The notes under the pieces are model-generated. The model was not told the DNA's origin. It ran no database searches and saw nothing but the letters and a program-made list of their open reading frames with translations. DNA of 64,000 bases from Halomonas stenophila. Its GTDB lineage: Bacteria > Pseudomonadota > Gammaproteobacteria > Pseudomonadales > Halomonadaceae. This document shows positions 25,597-34,236 of the stretch, piece after piece (the stretch's first letter is position 1; the number at the start of each line of letters is the position of its first letter). A program made the translations under genes and the position numbers. Location: the NCBI RefSeq assembly GCF_014192275.1, contig NZ_JACHXR010000016.1, positions 1-64,000 of the forward strand. The letters run 5' to 3'.

Positions 25597-27609
25597 TCAG
25601 ATGGTGTCACGCGGGATGGATTCGTTCCACGTGCGCGAGAATACCCGCTCGCCCCCCTCGTAGGCATCCAGGGTGGCGTTGAGGTGGAAATGGGTGGGCG
25701 TGGTAGTCAACAGCGTGCGGGTGGTGGTGTCCACGCGCCAGTCGCCCCGCTCGAAATGGCGGCTGTTGACCACCTCGCCGCTGACCGTGGCGTAGTCGTC
25801 GTTGGCGTAGGCATAGCGCTCGGTGACGTCATAGCCGAGCGTCAGGCCCAGGTCGTCGAGGCGCCAGCAGCCGTCGTTGTCGATGACCCTCAGGACGGCC
25901 TCGTTGGTGGCCAGGTTGAACAGCACCGTCCACTCGCGATGGGCCGGCACCAGCAGGGTGGTGGCCGGCCCCGGCGCCATGCGCGGCGTGCCGAGATCGG
26001 GCAAGGCGGCATCCTGCGCCCGCGCCGGACGCGACGGCAGCAGCAGCCGGCAGCCCCGGGGATGGAGCGTCAGCGTCGCCGGCAGCGGCGAGGGCCAGGC
26101 CAGCGGCCAGTACGAGGACGACACCGCCACGCGGATGCGATTGCCCACCGGGAAGGCCTGGGCGACATGGTTGAGGCGCACGCGGACGCGGCAGGTCTCG
26201 CCGGGGGGCAACGGCTCGGGGCGGTCGTGCCCCTGGCGATGGCTGAGGTTGAGCAACCCGTAGGTCACCAGGGTGACGGTGCCGTCGGGGCCGATATCGG
26301 ACAGCCGCACGGCGACCATCGCCTGGGGGCGGTCCGCGGAGAGCTCGAGCTCGACGACGGGCTGGCCGAGGATCTCCACGGCCTGCGTCAGCGGGGCGGT
26401 GTCGAAGCACAGCGAGCCGCCATCCTCCAGGCGCTGGTCGGTGGGCAGGTCGGTGCTCTCCGAATAGCTGCACCACTTGCCGGCGAAGAGCCCCACGCTC
26501 AGCGGGCTGCGGATCGACAGCGGCGCCGCGTCGGGCCGTGCCACGCCCTCGTCCACCAGGCCCGCGGCCGACAGGCCGTACGCCAGGGTGTGCAGGCGAC
26601 CGCTCGGCCAGCGGGTCTCGGCCACCCAGCGACCGGGACGGTCGTCGCTGATCGGCGAGACGCTGTCCTGCATCCAGGCCCGCAGCAGCGGCTCCCGGTC
26701 CACGCCGTTGTCGACCCCCTTCAGCCAGCGATCCCACCAGCGCAGGCATTCGCCGAGGAAGTCGATGGACGGGCCCGGCCCGCCCAGATGGGGATACTTG
26801 TGCCCCCAGGGGCCCACCAGGCCCTTGCGCGGGACCGCCAGGTGCTGCAACAGCCGGAACACGGTGTTGCAGTAGCCGTCGGCCCAACCGCTGACCGCGA
26901 AGACCGGGCAACGGATCGCCGAGAAGTCCTCGCAGACCGAGGCGTGGCGCCAGAAGGCATCGCGACGCTGGTGCGCCAGCCAGGTCTTCAGCCAGAGGCC
27001 GCTGCCCTCGAGGCGCTGGAACCACAGCTCGCGCCAGCGCTCGCCGACGATGGTCGGGTCCGGCGGACAGGCATTGTAGGAGAACATCACCGAGGCCCAG
27101 GACAGGTTGTCGGTCAGCAGGCAGCCGCCCATGTAATGGACATCGTCGGTGTAGCGATCATCGGAGGAGCATACCGAGATCACGGCCTTCAGCTCGGGGG
27201 GCTGCAGGGCGGCGATCTGCAGGCCGTTGAAGCCGCCCCAGGAGATGCCCATCATGCCCACCTCGCCGCTGCACCACGGCTGAGCGGCGATCCAGCGGAT
27301 CACCTCGACCCCATCGCCGAGCTCCTGGGGCAGGTACTCGTCGTGGAGCACGCCATCGGAGTCGCCGCTGCCGCGCAGGTCGACGCGCACGCCGGCGTAG
27401 CCGTGCCGGGCGAAGTAGCCGTGGACCTGGCTGTCGCGACTGGCCCGGAAGTCCCGCTTGCGGTAGGGAATGTATTCGAGGATCGCCGGGACCGGCGCCT
27501 GCTCGGCCCCCTCGGGCAACCACAGCTTGGCGGCCAGACGGCAGCCGTCCGACATGGGAATCCAGGTATTCTCGATGACCGTTACCCCGGCCTCATGACC
27601 GCCCGCCAT
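25597..27609 (-). CDS. CocE/NonD-family alpha/beta hydrolase
   Basis: A 670-residue protein: the N-terminal alpha/beta hydrolase domain (about 1-350) has YRKRDFRASRDSQVHGYFAR, VDLRGSGDSDGVL, the nucleophile elbow GMMGISWGGFNGLQ (Ser), and an Asp/His region (PVFAVSGWADGY, GPWGHKYPH). The C-terminal jelly-roll (from about 390) is the PepX_C/CocE domain. The family cleaves acyl-peptides or esters, as in cocaine esterase and X-Pro dipeptidyl peptidases. It is divergent from a paralogue at 27721, 111 bases away. The start has GGGAGG 7 bases upstream. The substrate is not known. Confidence 0.92.
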   Translation of the reverse strand: MAGGHEAGVTVIENTWIPMSDGCRLAAKLWLPEGAEQAPVPAILEYIPYRKRDFRASRDSQVHGYFARHGYAGVRVDLRGSGDSDGVLHDEYLPQELGDGVEVIRWIAAQPWCSGEVGMMGISWGGFNGLQIAALQPPELKAVISVCSSDDRYTDDVHYMGGCLLTDNLSWASVMFSYNACPPDPTIVGERWRELWFQRLEGSGLWLKTWLAHQRRDAFWRHASVCEDFSAIRCPVFAVSGWADGYCNTVFRLLQHLAVPRKGLVGPWGHKYPHLGGPGPSIDFLGECLRWWDRWLKGVDNGVDREPLLRAWMQDSVSPISDDRPGRWVAETRWPSGRLHTLAYGLSAAGLVDEGVARPDAAPLSIRSPLSVGLFAGKWCSYSESTDLPTDQRLEDGGSLCFDTAPLTQAVEILGQPVVELELSADRPQAMVAVRLSDIGPDGTVTLVTYGLLNLSHRQGHDRPEPLPPGETCRVRVRLNHVAQAFPVGNRIRVAVSSSYWPLAWPSPLPATLTLHPRGCRLLLPSRPARAQDAALPDLGTPRMAPGPATTLLVPAHREWTVLFNLATNEAVLRVIDNDGCWRLDDLGLTLGYDVTERYAYANDDYATVSGEVVNSRHFERGDWRVDTTTRTLLTTTPTHFHLNATLDAYEGGERVFSRTWNESIPRDTI

Positions 27610-27720
27610 CTCGCGCCCTCCCGACCCGATGCCGCCGGGTCCCGCCGCGAAGGCGGCCCGGCATCGTATATGCTTCAGGATACACCGCCGCCAGCGGTGC
27701 TTGCCGGAGAGGTGAGTGCC

Positions 27721-29754
27721 ATGAAGATCGTCGAGGATTTTCCCCGGGAGGTCCGGGTCATCGAGAACGTCTGGATCCCCATGAGCGACGGGGCCCGCCT
27801 GGCGGCCCGGATCTGGCGGCCCACCGACGCGGAGCAGGACCCCGTGCCGGCCATCCTGGAGTACATGCCCTACCGCAAGCGCGACTTCACCCGCCTGCGC
27901 GACGAGCCGTTGCACCGCTACTTCGCGGGCCATGGCTACGCCTGTATCCGCCTCGACCTGCGCGGCAGCGGCGACTCCGATGGCGTGCTCCTCGACGAGT
28001 ACCTGCCCCAGGAACTCGACGACGCCGTCGAGGCCATCGACTGGCTGGTCGCCCAGCCCTGGTGCAACGGCCGCGTCGGCATGATGGGCATCTCCTGGGG
28101 CGGCTTCAACGCCCTCCAGGTGGCGGCCCTGCGCCCCGCGCCGCTCAAGGCGATCATCACCATGTGCTCCACCGACGACCGCTACCGGGACGACGTGCAC
28201 TACCAGGGCGGCTGCCTGCTCAACGAGAACCTCGGCTGGGGATCGGTGCTGCTGTCCTGCGCCACCACGCCCCCGGACCCGGACATCGCCGGGGCCGACT
28301 GGCGGGCGAAGTGGCGGCAGCGCATCGAGCAGGCGCCCTTCTATCCCCTGGTGTGGATGCGCCATCCCCATCGCGACGCCTACTGGCAGCACGGCTCGGT
28401 GTGCGAGGACTTCGCGGCCGTGGCCTGCCCGGTGTTCGCCGTGGGCGGCTGGGCCGACGGCTACGTGAACGCCATCCCGCGGCTGCTGGCCGGGCTGACG
28501 GTGCCGCGCAAGGGCCTGATCGGCCCTTGGTCCCACGCCTTCCCCCACGCCGCCCTGCCCGGGCCGGCCATCGGCTTCTTCCAGGAGGCCATGCGCTGGT
28601 GGGATCACTGGCTGAAGGGGCTGGAGACCGGCGTCATGGACGAGCCCATGCTGCGGGTGTGGATGGAGGAATACGTGCCCCCCGCGCCGATGCATGCCGA
28701 GCGTCCCGGGCGCTGGGTGGCGGAGGAGAGCTGGCCCTCGCCGCGGCTCGGGGAGAAGACGCTCTACCTGAACGTGCTGTCGCTGGGCGAACGCCCCGAC
28801 GGCGAGGACCGCATGCGCCTGGCCTCGCCGCAGACCACCGGGCTGACCGCCGGCGACTGGTACGGCTTCGGCTCGGAGGGCGAGGCGCCGATCGACCAGC
28901 GGGAGGACGACGGCAAGTCCCTGGTGTTCGACGCCGACCCCCTCGAGGAGCGCCTGGAGGTCCTCGGCGCCCCCAGCGTCTCGCTGGCCCTGGCGGTCGA
29001 CCGCCCCGTCGCCTTCATCATCGTGCGCCTCAACGATGTGGCGCCCGATGGGGCCTCCGCCCGGGTCAGCTACGGCATCCTCAACCTGGCCCAGCGCGAC
29101 AGCCCCGCGAGCCCGGCCCCCATGACGCCGGGCCGACGCTACCAGGTCGCGCTCCAGCTCAACGACATCGCCTATGCCTTCGCCCCCGGCCACACCCTCC
29201 GGCTGGCGATCTCGACCAGCTACTGGCCGGTGATCTGGCCGGCCCCGGAGCCCGTCAACCTGACCCTCTACACCGGCGCCAGCCGGCTCACGCTGCCGGT
29301 GCGGCCGCCGCGTGACGAGGACCACCAGTTGCGGCCCTTCGAGCCGCCGGAACGCGCCCCCATGCCCGAGATGACCACCCTGACGGTGGCCCCCTTCCGC
29401 CGGCAGGTGGAGCGTGACCTGACGACCGGCATGTCGACCTACCGGATCTCGACCACCGGCGGGGACTTCGGCGACGCCGCCGTGGCCCGGATCGAGGACA
29501 TCGACCTGACGGTCGGCTACACCATCACCAAGACCTACCGGATCCATGACTACGATCCGGGATCGGCCGAGGCGACGGTCGAGCAGATCACCACCCATCG
29601 CCGCGGTCCCTGGTCCACCCGCCTGGAGTGCCGCACCCAGTTGACCGCGACGCCCCACAGCTTCCGCATTCGCGGCCTGCTGAGAGCCTACGAGGGGGGC
29701 GACCTCTTCGCCCGCCGGGACTGGGACGAGGAGGTCAGCCGTGACCTGCTGTGA
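27721..29754 (+). CDS. CocE/NonD-family alpha/beta hydrolase, divergent paralogue
   Basis: A 677-residue homologue of the product of 25597-27609, with the same blocks: VWIPMSDGARLAARIWRPT, YRKRDFTRLRDEPLHRYFA, LDLRGSGDSDGVLLDEYLP, GMMGISWGGFNALQVA (nucleophile Ser), VFAVGGWADGYVN (Asp), IGPWSHAFPHA (His). A C-terminal jelly-roll follows. The two genes are arranged head to head and must share a promoter region of 111 bp. Together with the adjacent ATP-grasp gene (29757, stop codons two bases apart) they may handle an amide- or peptide-like compound; this is inference from neighbourhood. Confidence 0.92.
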   Translation: MKIVEDFPREVRVIENVWIPMSDGARLAARIWRPTDAEQDPVPAILEYMPYRKRDFTRLRDEPLHRYFAGHGYACIRLDLRGSGDSDGVLLDEYLPQELDDAVEAIDWLVAQPWCNGRVGMMGISWGGFNALQVAALRPAPLKAIITMCSTDDRYRDDVHYQGGCLLNENLGWGSVLLSCATTPPDPDIAGADWRAKWRQRIEQAPFYPLVWMRHPHRDAYWQHGSVCEDFAAVACPVFAVGGWADGYVNAIPRLLAGLTVPRKGLIGPWSHAFPHAALPGPAIGFFQEAMRWWDHWLKGLETGVMDEPMLRVWMEEYVPPAPMHAERPGRWVAEESWPSPRLGEKTLYLNVLSLGERPDGEDRMRLASPQTTGLTAGDWYGFGSEGEAPIDQREDDGKSLVFDADPLEERLEVLGAPSVSLALAVDRPVAFIIVRLNDVAPDGASARVSYGILNLAQRDSPASPAPMTPGRRYQVALQLNDIAYAFAPGHTLRLAISTSYWPVIWPAPEPVNLTLYTGASRLTLPVRPPRDEDHQLRPFEPPERAPMPEMTTLTVAPFRRQVERDLTTGMSTYRISTTGGDFGDAAVARIEDIDLTVGYTITKTYRIHDYDPGSAEATVEQITTHRRGPWSTRLECRTQLTATPHSFRIRGLLRAYEGGDLFARRDWDEEVSRDLL

Positions 29755-29756
29755 CG

Positions 29757-30782
29757 TCAGGCGCCGACATCGAGGCCCTGGCGCGAGACCGCGGCCTCGA
29801 GGATCAGCCGCAGCAGCTCGTGGTAGGGATAGCCCGCCCACTCGGCCATCAGGGCCAGCTTGCCGTCCCAGTACCAGGTGGGGTTGGTGTTGGCGTCGAG
29901 CAGCCGCGGCTGGCCGTCCTCGCCCTCGCGGAAGTCGAAGCGCGCGTAGTCGCGCAGGCCCAGGCGCCGGAACAGGGTCACCGAATGGTCCACCAGCTGG
30001 CTCCACTTGACGTCATCGATCCGGGCCCGGCGGAAGCGGAGCTTGGCCCAGTAGGGCGAGTCCGGGTCCGCCTTGGAGCCGTAGGTGAGGATCGGCGGCA
30101 GCCGCGGGTCCAGTGCCGTGTAGTCGATCTCCAGGGGCGGCAGGACCGTGAAGCCGGTCGCGGGGTTGCCGACCAGCCCGACCGTGTACTCCGGGCCGGT
30201 GAGGAAGTCCTGGATGAGGGCATCGACGACGCCGGGCTGCGCGGCCAGCCAGCGCAGGTAGGCCTCCGCCTCCCCTGGCTCCTGCACCACGCAATCCCGG
30301 GTGATGCCGAAGCTGCCGCCGCTGCTGTTGGGCTTGATCAGGCAGGGATAGATGCTCGGCAGCACCAGCGGGGCGGCGGCCAGGTCCACGTAGGTCTCGT
30401 TGGGCACGGGGATGCCCTGCCCCGCCGCCAGGGCCCGGACCAGGGCCTTGTCGGTGGTCAGGCTGATGCTCATGGGATCGGCCCCGGTATAGGGAATGCC
30501 CAGGATCTCCAGCAGGGCCGGGATATCTCGCTCCAGCTCCCAGTGGTTGCGAAAGCCGGTATCACAGAGGTTCAGGGCCAGGTCGAAGGGGGTGCCACGC
30601 AGGTCGTCGATCAGCGCGGCATGGTGGTCGAGGTAGCGGAACTGGTAGCCCTCGAGCTGCGAGAGCGCCGTGTGCAGGTGCTCGACCGCCCCCCGTTCCT
30701 CGTCGCCGAAGCGCCCGCCGACGGCATAGGCATACGGCAGCCGGGGGTCGCCCAGCACCACGGCCACTATCAGGTCTCCCAT
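29757..30782 (-). CDS. ATP-grasp ligase, D-alanine-D-alanine-ligase-like
   Basis: A 341-residue ATP-grasp protein. VVLGDPRLPYAYAVGGRFG starts the pre-grasp domain; YPCLIKPNSSGGSFGI (near 148) is the ATP-binding strand and glycine-rich loop, and RLLDANTNPTWYWDGKLALM (near 305) is the Mg-binding N-x-N-P motif. These are features of the Dala_Dala_lig_C family, whose members join an acid to an amine through an acylphosphate. It is not the cell-wall Ddl itself (signature loops differ). It lies next to two CocE hydrolases, so a ligase-hydrolase pair acting on the same amide is conceivable. GGAGG lies 5 bases upstream of the ATG. Confidence 0.85.
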   Translation of the reverse strand: MGDLIVAVVLGDPRLPYAYAVGGRFGDEERGAVEHLHTALSQLEGYQFRYLDHHAALIDDLRGTPFDLALNLCDTGFRNHWELERDIPALLEILGIPYTGADPMSISLTTDKALVRALAAGQGIPVPNETYVDLAAAPLVLPSIYPCLIKPNSSGGSFGITRDCVVQEPGEAEAYLRWLAAQPGVVDALIQDFLTGPEYTVGLVGNPATGFTVLPPLEIDYTALDPRLPPILTYGSKADPDSPYWAKLRFRRARIDDVKWSQLVDHSVTLFRRLGLRDYARFDFREGEDGQPRLLDANTNPTWYWDGKLALMAEWAGYPYHELLRLILEAAVSRQGLDVGA

Positions 30783-30959
30783 GGATCCTCCGTCGCGGCG
30801 CGCCGGCCAGGCACCGCCCGGCATGGCAAGCGATAACCGAAGTATAGCTCGTCGGAGCGCCCCTCGCGGTCCGCTCGAGGGACGGGGAGCGATTGCGCGA
30901 CTATCCGGTCAACGTCGCAGGGCGCTAGGGTAAGGAAGCAGCCTCCAGAGGGGCACACC

Positions 30960-31931
30960 ATGACACTGAGACGCAACCGACTGTGGCGCAACCGGCTGAC
31001 CAACGCCGTGCAGACCCTGCTGATCATGGGCGGCCTGGCGCTCTCGCTCTCCGTGCCCGGCTACCTGCTCGCCGGCCCCGGGGGCGTGCTGATCTCGTTG
31101 ACCGCGGTCGTCTTCACCACCCTGATGAGCAGCTGGATGCCCGTGCGGGTGATCCTGACCAATGCAGGGGCCGGGGTGCTGCGCCACCACCAGGCCCCCG
31201 AGCTCTACGAGATGCTCGCCCACCTCTACGCGCGCGCCGACCTGCCCATCGCCCCCCAGCTCTTCTACGTGCCCTCCCCCGATCTCAACGCCTTCGCCGT
31301 CGGTACCTGGCGGGATGGCGGCATCGCCGTCACCGAGGGGCTGCTGAATTCGCTATCGATGCGCGAGCTGGCCGGGGTGCTGGCCCACGAGACGAGCCAC
31401 CTGCGCCACGGCGATACCCGGGTGATGTCCATGGCGGCGGCCATGACCCGCCTCACCCTGTGGCTGACCCTGGTGGTGCAGGTGGCCCTGCTCGCGAGCC
31501 TGCCGCTGGTGGCCGCCGGGGAGCTGGCCTTTCCCTGGGGGCCGCTGCTGCTGGTGGCCGTGGCGCCCACCCTGAGCACCCTGCTGTCGCTGGCGCTCTC
31601 CCGCAACCGCGAGTACAAGGCCGACCTGGAGGCGGTGGCCCTCACCGGCGACCCCGAGGGCCTGGCCTCGGCGCTGACCGCGCTGGAGCGCTACCACAGC
31701 CGCTGGCTGTCGACGATCTTCGGCCGTCAGCAGCAGCCCACCGGGCTCGACTGGCTGCGCACCCATCCGCCCACCGAGGAACGTATCCAGCGGCTGTTCG
31801 ACATCGACAGTGATCTCCATGCACTCGCCCAGCATCCCGGGCTGCAACGCCACCACGGACAGCGACCGAGGATCCACCAGCGGCCCGGCCCGCAGGGGGG
31901 CCATCACTGGTTCCTGCGCCGGCGCCGCTGA
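30960..31931 (+). CDS. M48-family membrane zinc metalloprotease (HtpX-like)
   Basis: A 323-residue membrane protease. Two N-terminal helices (residues about 18-58) are followed by LNAFAVGTWRDGGIAVTEGL and the zinc site GVLAHETSHLRHGDTRV (HExxH form H-E-T-S-H, near 140). Two more helices (about 160-215) precede NREYKADLEAV (third zinc ligand Glu). M48 proteins of the HtpX type degrade misfolded membrane proteins. The C-terminal tail is rich in His, Arg and Gln. It is not clear whether this is the main HtpX or a paralogue; the length is slightly over the usual 290. Confidence 0.88.
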   Translation: MTLRRNRLWRNRLTNAVQTLLIMGGLALSLSVPGYLLAGPGGVLISLTAVVFTTLMSSWMPVRVILTNAGAGVLRHHQAPELYEMLAHLYARADLPIAPQLFYVPSPDLNAFAVGTWRDGGIAVTEGLLNSLSMRELAGVLAHETSHLRHGDTRVMSMAAAMTRLTLWLTLVVQVALLASLPLVAAGELAFPWGPLLLVAVAPTLSTLLSLALSRNREYKADLEAVALTGDPEGLASALTALERYHSRWLSTIFGRQQQPTGLDWLRTHPPTEERIQRLFDIDSDLHALAQHPGLQRHHGQRPRIHQRPGPQGGHHWFLRRRR

Positions 31932-31974
31932 GGCGCCCCGGCCTGGTCAGGCTATCGGGGCTGCGGGGAGGCGC

Positions 31975-32103
31975 TCAGCTCCGCCGCTCCTCCTCCTCGA
32001 GCTCTTGCACATTACCCATCGAGGCCAGCCGGATGTCGCGCCAGGTACGGATGGTGGGCTTGAAGGCGAACAGGGCCGAGCCGACGATAAAGCACCAGGC
32101 CAC
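31975..32103 (-). pseudogene. C-terminal fragment of a YrhK-like membrane protein
   Basis: The minus strand encodes WCFIVGSALFAFKPTIRTW followed by RDIRLASMGNVQELEEEE and a stop. This looks like the last third of a YrhK-domain membrane protein; the first helix is missing. A GTG at 32103 with a GGAGC-like sequence just upstream could start a 42-residue product, but the reading just begins after the stop codon of the 107-residue gene at 32116-32439. It is probably a remnant left at the island's left edge. Confidence 0.5.
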
Positions 32104-32115
32104 GCTCCGTGAGGG

Positions 32116-32439
32116 TCAGAGCCGCTGGATGTCGATCACGAAGCCGATGATGGGATACCCGGCCTGGCGGGCGGCCTTCTCGGCCTCCATCTGGGCCTCG
32201 AGACGGGAGATGCTGGAGGAGTGATGCTCGAAGACGGTGTCCATCTCCAGCTGCTTGGTGCGCACGGCGAGCTTGACGACATGGCCCGTCTTCATCGCCT
32301 TGGCCGGCTGGCCGGGGTCCTGCGGCCGGGATGGGGCTCTCCTGGCCTGGGCGGGCTTGGTGCCGGGCGGGTCGGCATCCAGGAAGGCACTGATCTCCCG
32401 GGACATCTGCTCTTCAAAATCAGCGAGTTCTTCGCTCAT
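32116..32439 (-). CDS. Hypothetical 107-residue protein
   Basis: Starts MSEELADFEEQMSREISAFL at 32439 with GGAGC five bases upstream. It is a charged, soluble, helical protein: a proline/arginine-rich linker (residues about 28-45) and a predicted coiled coil in the second half (MDTVFEHHSSSISRLEAQME). No known domain was recognised. The longer open frame upstream of this ATG runs through the repeat and attC-like site at 32498-32612 and is not coding. The gene is at the left boundary of the cassette island; whether it is a cassette or chromosomal is uncertain. Confidence 0.65.
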   Translation of the reverse strand: MSEELADFEEQMSREISAFLDADPPGTKPAQARRAPSRPQDPGQPAKAMKTGHVVKLAVRTKQLEMDTVFEHHSSSISRLEAQMEAEKAARQAGYPIIGFVIDIQRL

Positions 32440-32497
32440 ATCGCTCCTATTGATGGACTCGGTGGATAGAGGTGAGTGTGCCATAAGCCCTATCCAG

Positions 32498-32546
32498 TAG
32501 CCATCGGCCACGAACGGACTTACAGCGTAAGCTGATATAGCACCTG
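32498..32546 (-). repeat. Head repeat R1 (partial)
   Basis: On the minus strand, just after attC1: TATATCAG, then GTCCGTTCGTGGCCGATG. It matches the start of the repeat described for R3 (GACCGCTTCTGGCCGGATGC) but the downstream half is not recognisable. Confidence 0.45.
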
Positions 32547-32612
32547 CGGTAACCGGCGCCGGAGCGCAGCGGAGGGAACTCAACACAGCACCCGTTTGGC
32601 GACCGGTTGACC
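32547..32612 (-). other. attC-like recombination site 1 (tautomerase cassette)
   Basis: On the minus strand the outer arms AACCGGTCGCC and GGCGCCGGTT pair perfectly except for one unpaired T, the single extrahelical-base asymmetry characteristic of attC sites. The recombination triplet GTT is present (GTTACCG, diverged from GTTRRRY), and R'' is GGTCAAC. It begins 6 bases after the tautomerase stop codon, as expected for a cassette on the minus strand. Confidence 0.7.
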
Positions 32613-32618
32613 GCCCTG

Positions 32619-33005
32619 TCACACCTTGACCGAATACTTGAGATCGCGCACCTCGTCTCCGGTCATGCCGCGAAAGCCCCAACAGTGGGCTGGCTGTTCC
32701 TTGATAGTCACTTCCACATCTACCGGTGCAATACCAACGTCCGATTCAATCTTTGTGAATAACTCTTTGATCAGCGCCTTTTGGGTATCCGCTGAGCGCC
32801 CCTGCATCATATTGATCTCGATGACCGTGTAGGCGGGCGTTCTGCCACCAGGATAGTAGAAATCCTCGGCCTCCAGGGGAACAAAGCGATGAGCCCTCTT
32901 GTCTTCCGGCATCCCCAGCACCGATTGCATGCAACCGTGGATGACGTCGGAGAGCTGTGCCTTGAGCGGATTCAGGTATTCCTTGATGCCATAAATGACA
33001 ATCAC
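32619..33005 (-). CDS. Tautomerase-superfamily protein lacking Pro-1
   Basis: A 128-residue protein starting from a GTG at 33005 (AGGAGG four bases upstream): MIVIYGIKEYLNPLKAQLSD. Conserved blocks RAHRFVPLEAEDFYYPGGRT and YTVIEINMMQGRSADTQKAL resemble MIF/4-oxalocrotonate tautomerase-like proteins of the tautomerase family found in many bacteria. The catalytic N-terminal proline of classical tautomerases is absent, so the activity is uncertain. The GTG overlaps the TGA of a small NYN-like remnant upstream. An attC-like site follows, so this is a cassette gene. Confidence 0.8.
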   Translation of the reverse strand: MIVIYGIKEYLNPLKAQLSDVIHGCMQSVLGMPEDKRAHRFVPLEAEDFYYPGGRTPAYTVIEINMMQGRSADTQKALIKELFTKIESDVGIAPVDVEVTIKEQPAHCWGFRGMTGDEVRDLKYSVKV

Positions 33006-33178
33006 GATGCCTCCTGCAATGTGTGTATTACAGCGATTATACCGCTTGCTCCACATTCGGCAATGGGGCTGCCCCTGAGGGAACCCTTGGATGACTGGGT
33101 TCGTGTCGTTACCATGCACAATGTAGGGCTAATGTTATCTGCGTCAATCAGAACGGCTAGCTTCTTTCGTTGTTCCAT
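33002..33178 (-). pseudogene. Truncated NYN-domain protein start
   Basis: From an ATG at 33178 the frame reads MEQRKKLAVLIDADNISPTL, which is the typical beginning of NYN-domain (LabA/limkain-like, PIN-fold) RNases, including the first catalytic Asp. After this point similarity stops and 38 unrelated residues follow until a TGA that overlaps the GTG of the tautomerase gene. I interpret it as a remnant left by cassette rearrangement; translation may still couple to the tautomerase. Confidence 0.5.
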
Positions 33179-33230
33179 GGGGCTATGACCTATTGCTTGA
33201 ATTAGACCCAACAGTGTAACCTTTTTTTGT

Positions 33231-34055
33231 TCATCTGCACCTCCGCGCATACAGCCGAAGAATGCCCCTGACTGTCACGTCCAGTTGACTGCCCACAGAA
33301 TAATCCCCCGATACCACATAGCTGGCCCTATCTTCTGAAATCAACTTCTCAATCTTCTCTTGGGTTTTACCCTCGTTCCACTTTTCACCATCAAAAACGG
33401 CAATGCTGCACCCTCCCTGCGCTTTAACCATTTTCATGGCTGGAATATCAGTATCCCCATCACCAAAATAAATCATGCGATCGAAGGGGAACGGGCGGTC
33501 CTGGGGTTCTATGTATTCGTTTACTTTCTTATTATCCCAACTATTTTCTATCCCCTTGTTTATTCGGAACAGGTACTGGGTCTTCGTGGTGTAGTCGATC
33601 GCAACGGCTGGCCATTTGGCGAATCCGGCTTCCTCATCATAATGGTAGCGGCATCCGAATATTTTTTTGAAATACTTGGCCACAGGCGTACCGCGAATCA
33701 TCTCTTCAAGCCCACTCGATACTATGTAATGGCTGAGAGCAATACCCTGGTCGCTTGCAAAGCGATTGACCGCATCAAACCAACCCTCAACACCCGGGAA
33801 TAGGGGAATGGATTCACCATGCAACTGGAGCCTCTCGGGGCTCAATTCTGTTTGCTTGCCGACCTCGCGGGCTCGTAGCGCCAACTCGCCTAGGTAGGTG
33901 AGTATCTCATCACCATCCCGCTCATGGTTCTTTCGGTGAACTTCAGGCCAGAACTCCGCTTTATCGGACAAATCCAAGGCTGGCATCAGTCCATGTTCAG
34001 CACAATTTCCCTTTGCGAGGGTACCGTCGAAATCATAAACCAATGCGCACTGCAT
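33231..34055 (-). CDS. HAD-family phosphatase
   Basis: A 274-residue HAD hydrolase. ALVYDFDGTLAKGNCAEHG (motif I, two Asp), YIVSSGLEEMI (motif II Ser), a lysine in KWPAVAIDYTTKTQYLFRI, and RMIYFGDGDTDIPAMKMVK (motif IV) are all present, so it should be an active phosphatase or phosphotransferase. The cap lies between residues 20 and 110. The substrate is unknown. The start ATG has GAAGGAAAG upstream. It follows the attC-like site at 34081-34154 of the previous cassette; no clear attC follows its own stop. Confidence 0.85.
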   Translation of the reverse strand: MQCALVYDFDGTLAKGNCAEHGLMPALDLSDKAEFWPEVHRKNHERDGDEILTYLGELALRAREVGKQTELSPERLQLHGESIPLFPGVEGWFDAVNRFASDQGIALSHYIVSSGLEEMIRGTPVAKYFKKIFGCRYHYDEEAGFAKWPAVAIDYTTKTQYLFRINKGIENSWDNKKVNEYIEPQDRPFPFDRMIYFGDGDTDIPAMKMVKAQGGCSIAVFDGEKWNEGKTQEKIEKLISEDRASYVVSGDYSVGSQLDVTVRGILRLYARRCR

Positions 34056-34080
34056 AGTTCGCTTTCCTTCTTTTCATGGA

Positions 34081-34154
34081 TCTTGACGAAGCGGACCTCA
34101 GCCGCGGCGGAACTGCACGGCAGTTTTGGCGTCAGCTGGAGCGCCTTGTTGGGC
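34081..34154 (-). other. attC-like recombination site 2
   Basis: On the minus strand R'' is GCCCAAC (fits RYYYAAC), followed by AAGGCGC, a GC-rich central region, then GTCCGCTTC and a diverged R' (GTCAAGA). Arms pair as AACAAGGCGC with GTCCGCTTCGTC imperfectly. It lies between the 57-residue gene and the HAD gene. The left half is canonical; the right half is degenerate. Confidence 0.5.
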
Positions 34155-34236
34155 AACCGGGGGCTGCCACCGATTACCCTTTACCCTTGTGGCCCCCTTA
34201 CTCCCGAAAAGAGCACTGCTGAGGGCAGGCCGTTGG

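Noticed and set aside
25231..30006. Very long open frames of about 1500 codons on both strands across 25.2-30.0 kb
   Set aside because: They arise because each of the two divergent CocE genes leaves an open antisense frame in GC-rich DNA; only the parts with family motifs and ribosome sites are genes.
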